From positions 626,001-690,000 of the forward strand of contig NZ_CP141608.1 of NCBI RefSeq assembly GCF_035581345.1: a stretch of 64,000 nucleotides of DNA, read 5' to 3'. Under the pieces are notes generated by a model, which was not told the origin of the DNA, did no database searches, and worked only from the letters and a program-made list of their open reading frames with translations. This DNA is from Pseudomonas sp. JQ170C (lineage in GTDB: Bacteria; Pseudomonadota; Gammaproteobacteria; Pseudomonadales; Pseudomonadaceae). Positions 61,474 through 64,000 of the stretch are shown here, one piece after another. Each line of letters begins with the position of its first letter. Position 1 is the stretch's first letter. Both the position numbers and the translations under genes were made by a program.

Positions 61474-62820
61474 ATGAATCTGCCTGAAAACGCTCCTGTC
61501 GGTCTGGCCAGCCAGCTCAAGCTGGACGCCCACTGGATGCCCTACACCGCCAACCGCAATTTTCAGCGCGATCCACGGCTGATCGTCGCCGCCGAAGGCA
61601 GCTACCTGACCGATGACAAAGGTCGCAAGATCTATGACGCGCTGTCTGGCCTGTGGACCTGCGGCGCTGGCCACACCCGCAAGCAGATCCAGGAAGCGGT
61701 ATCGCGTCAGCTTGGCGTGCTCGATTATTCGCCAGCCTTCCAGTTCGGTCACCCGCTGTCGTTCCAGCTGGCCGAGAAGATCACCGACATGACGCCGGGC
61801 AACCTGAATCACGTCTTCTATACCAACTCCGGTTCCGAGTGCGCCGACACCGCAGTGAAGATGGTGCGCGCCTACTGGCGCCTGAAGGGTCAGGCCACCA
61901 AGACCAAGCTGATCGGTCGTGCCCGTGGTTACCACGGCGTGAACATTGCCGGTACCAGCCTGGGCGGCGTCAACGGCAACCGTAAACTGTTTGGCCAACT
62001 GCTCGACGTCGACCATATTCCGCACACCCTGCTGGCGAGCAATGCATTCACCAAGGGCATGCCGGAGGAGGGCGGTATCGCCCTGGCCGATGAAATGCTC
62101 AAGCTGATCGAGCTGCACGATGCCTCGAACATCGCTGCGCTGATCGTTGAGCCGTTGGCCGGTTCGGCAGGTGTACTGCCACCACCGAAGGGTTACCTGA
62201 AGCGTCTGCGCGAAATTTGCGACCAGCACAACATTCTGCTGATCTTTGACGAAGTGATCACCGGTTTCGGCCGCATGGGCTCGATGTTCGGCGCCGACGC
62301 GTTCGGCGTTACCCCGGACCTGATGTGCATCGCCAAGCAGGTTACCAACGGCGCCATCCCGATGGGGGCAGTGATTGCCAGCAGCGAGATCTACCAGACC
62401 TTCATGAACCAACCGACGCCTGAGTACGCCGTGGAATTCCCGCACGGCTACACCTACTCGGCTCACCCGGTTGCGTGCGCTGCCGGTATCGCCGCGCTGG
62501 ACCTGCTGGAGAAGGAAAGCCTGGTGCAGGCCGCCGCCGAACTGTCGCCGCACTTCGAGAAAGTGCTGCACGGGGTCAAGGGTGCGAAGAACATCATCGA
62601 CATTCGTAACTACGGCCTGGCCGGTGCGATCCAGATTGCCGCCCGTGACGGCGACGCCATCGTGCGTCCGTACGAGATCGCCATGAAGCTGTGGCAAGCG
62701 GGTTTCTACGTGCGCTTTGGTGGCGACACCCTGCAGTTTGGCCCGACGTTCAACAGCCAGCCGCAGGAACTGGACCGCCTGTTCGACGCGGTCGGCGAAG
62801 CCATCAACCAGGTCGCTTGA
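61474..62820 (+). CDS. bauA: Omega-amino acid:pyruvate aminotransferase
   Basis: 448 residues, class III PLP aminotransferase. The PLP lysine is Lys288 in IAKQVTNGAIPMG, and DEVITGFGRMGSMFG is the conserved PLP-binding stretch. Length and sequence match the P. putida enzyme that transfers the amino group of beta-alanine to pyruvate, giving malonate semialdehyde and alanine. The next gene oxidises that semialdehyde. GAGGACTTGTCCG precedes the ATG at 61474; upstream codons in frame are not supported. Confidence 0.95.
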   Translation: MNLPENAPVGLASQLKLDAHWMPYTANRNFQRDPRLIVAAEGSYLTDDKGRKIYDALSGLWTCGAGHTRKQIQEAVSRQLGVLDYSPAFQFGHPLSFQLAEKITDMTPGNLNHVFYTNSGSECADTAVKMVRAYWRLKGQATKTKLIGRARGYHGVNIAGTSLGGVNGNRKLFGQLLDVDHIPHTLLASNAFTKGMPEEGGIALADEMLKLIELHDASNIAALIVEPLAGSAGVLPPPKGYLKRLREICDQHNILLIFDEVITGFGRMGSMFGADAFGVTPDLMCIAKQVTNGAIPMGAVIASSEIYQTFMNQPTPEYAVEFPHGYTYSAHPVACAAGIAALDLLEKESLVQAAAELSPHFEKVLHGVKGAKNIIDIRNYGLAGAIQIAARDGDAIVRPYEIAMKLWQAGFYVRFGGDTLQFGPTFNSQPQELDRLFDAVGEAINQVA

Positions 62821-62841
62821 TTCCTACCTATATATAAGAAG

Positions 62842-62865
62842 CGGACGCGAGGGCTCTCGCGTCCG
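62842..62865 (+). other. Intercistronic hairpin between bauA and iolA
   Basis: CGGACGCGAG and CTCGCGTCCG form a perfect 10-bp stem with loop GGCT. No T-run follows, so it is more likely an mRNA stabiliser, processing site or partial attenuator than a terminator. Confidence 0.6.
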
Positions 62866-62891
62866 TGCACAACCTCTTACTGGAGTTCTGC

Positions 62892-64000
62892 ATGAGCACT
62901 GTTCAACACCTGATCAACGGCGAGCTGATAGCTGCCGACGCGCGCACCGCCGATGTCTTCAACCCGTCCACCGGGCAAGCTATCCACAAGGTTGCCCTGG
63001 CCAGCAAGCAAACCGTGCAACAGGCCATCGACTCGGCCAAGGCCGCCTTCCCGGCCTGGCGCAATACACCACCGGCCAAGCGTGCCCAGGTGATGTTCCG
63101 CTTCAAGCAACTGCTGGAGCAGAACGAAGCACGTATCTCCCAGCTGATCAGCGAAGAGCACGGCAAGACCCTTGAAGACGCCGCCGGTGAGCTCAAGCGC
63201 GGTATCGAGAACGTCGAATTCGCCTGTGCCGCTCCAGAAGTGCTCAAGGGCGAGTACAGCCGCAACGTCGGCCCGAATATCGATGCGTGGTCCGACTTCC
63301 AGCCGCTGGGCGTGGTTGCCGGTATCACCCCGTTCAACTTCCCGGCCATGGTGCCGCTGTGGATGTACCCACTGGCCATCGCTTGCGGCAACTGCTTCAT
63401 CCTCAAGCCATCGGAGCGTGACCCGAGCTCCACCTTGCTGATTGCCCAGCTGTTGCACGAAGCCGGCCTGCCCAAGGGCGTGCTGAACGTGGTTCACGGT
63501 GACAAGGAAGCCGTGGACGCGCTGATCGAGGCGCCAGAGGTGAAAGCGCTGAGCTTCGTGGGTTCGACCCCGATTGCCGAATACATCTATAGCGAAGGCA
63601 CCAAGCGCGGCAAGCGCGTCCAGGCTCTGGGCGGCGCCAAGAACCACGCGGTGCTGATGCCGGACGCCGACCTGGACAACGCCGTGAGCGCACTGATGGG
63701 CGCGGCCTATGGTTCGTGCGGCGAGCGCTGCATGGCCATCTCGGTTGCTGTGTGCGTGGGTGACCAGGTTGCCGACGCGATGATTGCCAAGATCGAACCT
63801 CAGATCAAAGCGCTGAAAATCGGTGCCGGCACTTCCTGCGGCCTGGACATGGGCCCGCTGGTTACCGCTGCTGCGCGTGACAAAGTGGTCGGCTACATCG
63901 ACGACGGCGTTGCCGCTGGCGCGAAGCTGGTGGTGGACGGTCGTGGCTACCGTGTTGCCGGTAACGAGGATGGCTACTTTGTCGGCGGCACCCTGTTCGA
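62892..64000 (+). CDS. iolA: CoA-acylating (methyl)malonate-semialdehyde dehydrogenase, partial
   Basis: 369 codons to the window edge, about three quarters of a roughly 500-residue enzyme. ALDH superfamily: NAD site region FNFPAMVPLWMYP, FVGSTPIAEYIY, and catalytic Cys280 in GERCMAIS, diagnostic of MMSDH (IolA/MmsA/BauC). It turns malonate semialdehyde and CoA into acetyl-CoA and CO2, completing beta-alanine breakdown after BauA. TGGAG precedes the ATG. The substrate preference (malonate versus methylmalonate semialdehyde) is not separable by sequence here. Confidence 0.94.
   Translation, partial: MSTVQHLINGELIAADARTADVFNPSTGQAIHKVALASKQTVQQAIDSAKAAFPAWRNTPPAKRAQVMFRFKQLLEQNEARISQLISEEHGKTLEDAAGELKRGIENVEFACAAPEVLKGEYSRNVGPNIDAWSDFQPLGVVAGITPFNFPAMVPLWMYPLAIACGNCFILKPSERDPSSTLLIAQLLHEAGLPKGVLNVVHGDKEAVDALIEAPEVKALSFVGSTPIAEYIYSEGTKRGKRVQALGGAKNHAVLMPDADLDNAVSALMGAAYGSCGERCMAISVAVCVGDQVADAMIAKIEPQIKALKIGAGTSCGLDMGPLVTAAARDKVVGYIDDGVAAGAKLVVDGRGYRVAGNEDGYFVGGTLF

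Overview
The window is high-GC chromosomal DNA (roughly 60-65% G+C by eye) with dense, short-spaced genes and recurrent REP palindromes built on GGAGCGGGCTTGCCCCGCG. Protein content and gene order (aroQ-dsbD, speA, cueA-cueR, bauA-iolA, a PprAB-controlled Flp/Tad pilus locus) point to a fluorescent Pseudomonas, most likely the P. putida group. That assignment rests on recognising families and gene order, not on a database search. I see no rRNA, tRNA, CRISPR array, prophage, insertion sequence or transposase.

Layout. 0-11.8 kb: the start of aroQ, then dsbD, a chemoreceptor, a two-receiver diguanylate cyclase, a DUF2333 membrane protein, a Nudix hydrolase, a YciH/SUI1 factor, biosynthetic arginine decarboxylase speA and a MATE exporter. 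12-19.7 kb: an envelope pair, a thioester alpha-2-macroglobulin lipoprotein and penicillin-binding protein PbpC, with a small convergent membrane gene between them. 19.9-23.3 kb: a glycine-rich repetitive lipoprotein followed by a TpsB/FhaC-type outer-membrane transporter. 23.5-38.4 kb: a Flp/Tad pilus island. It holds the pilin flp, a lone receiver-domain protein, rcpC-rcpA-tadZABCD plus a small DUF3613 protein, the regulators pprB and pprA, prepilin peptidase fppA, a TadE-like pseudopilin and tadG.

38.5-47.5 kb: two DUF4136 lipoproteins, tRNA methyltransferase cmoM with a MazG-like pyrophosphatase, a fatty-acid-type set (MaoC hydratase, two-domain FabG, thiolase), an SBF-type transporter with a divergent AraC regulator, and a RIO-type kinase. 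47.4-51.1 kb: a copper module, cueA-cueR and copZ, with a readable CueR-type promoter (19-bp spacer) in front of each of the two copper genes. 51-58.8 kb: a Bcr/CflA exporter, a quinone oxidoreductase, LysR and ArsR regulators, adenine deaminase, a ChaA-like antiporter and an SDR enzyme. 58.8-59.1 kb: a non-coding 335-bp gap with a cluster of DnaA boxes. 59.1-64 kb: a YigZ/IMPACT protein, a RutR-like TetR regulator, and the beta-alanine module: a BauR-like LysR regulator divergent from bauA, with iolA/mmsA (cut by the window end) behind it.

Main leads: a two-partner-secretion-like pair whose putative passenger is a small Gly-rich lipoprotein without a recognisable TPS domain; the DnaA-box cluster away from any replication gene; CueR control regions that flank an unknown secreted protein and overlap its stop codon; and REP palindromes that fill convergent gene junctions and even supply a stop codon.
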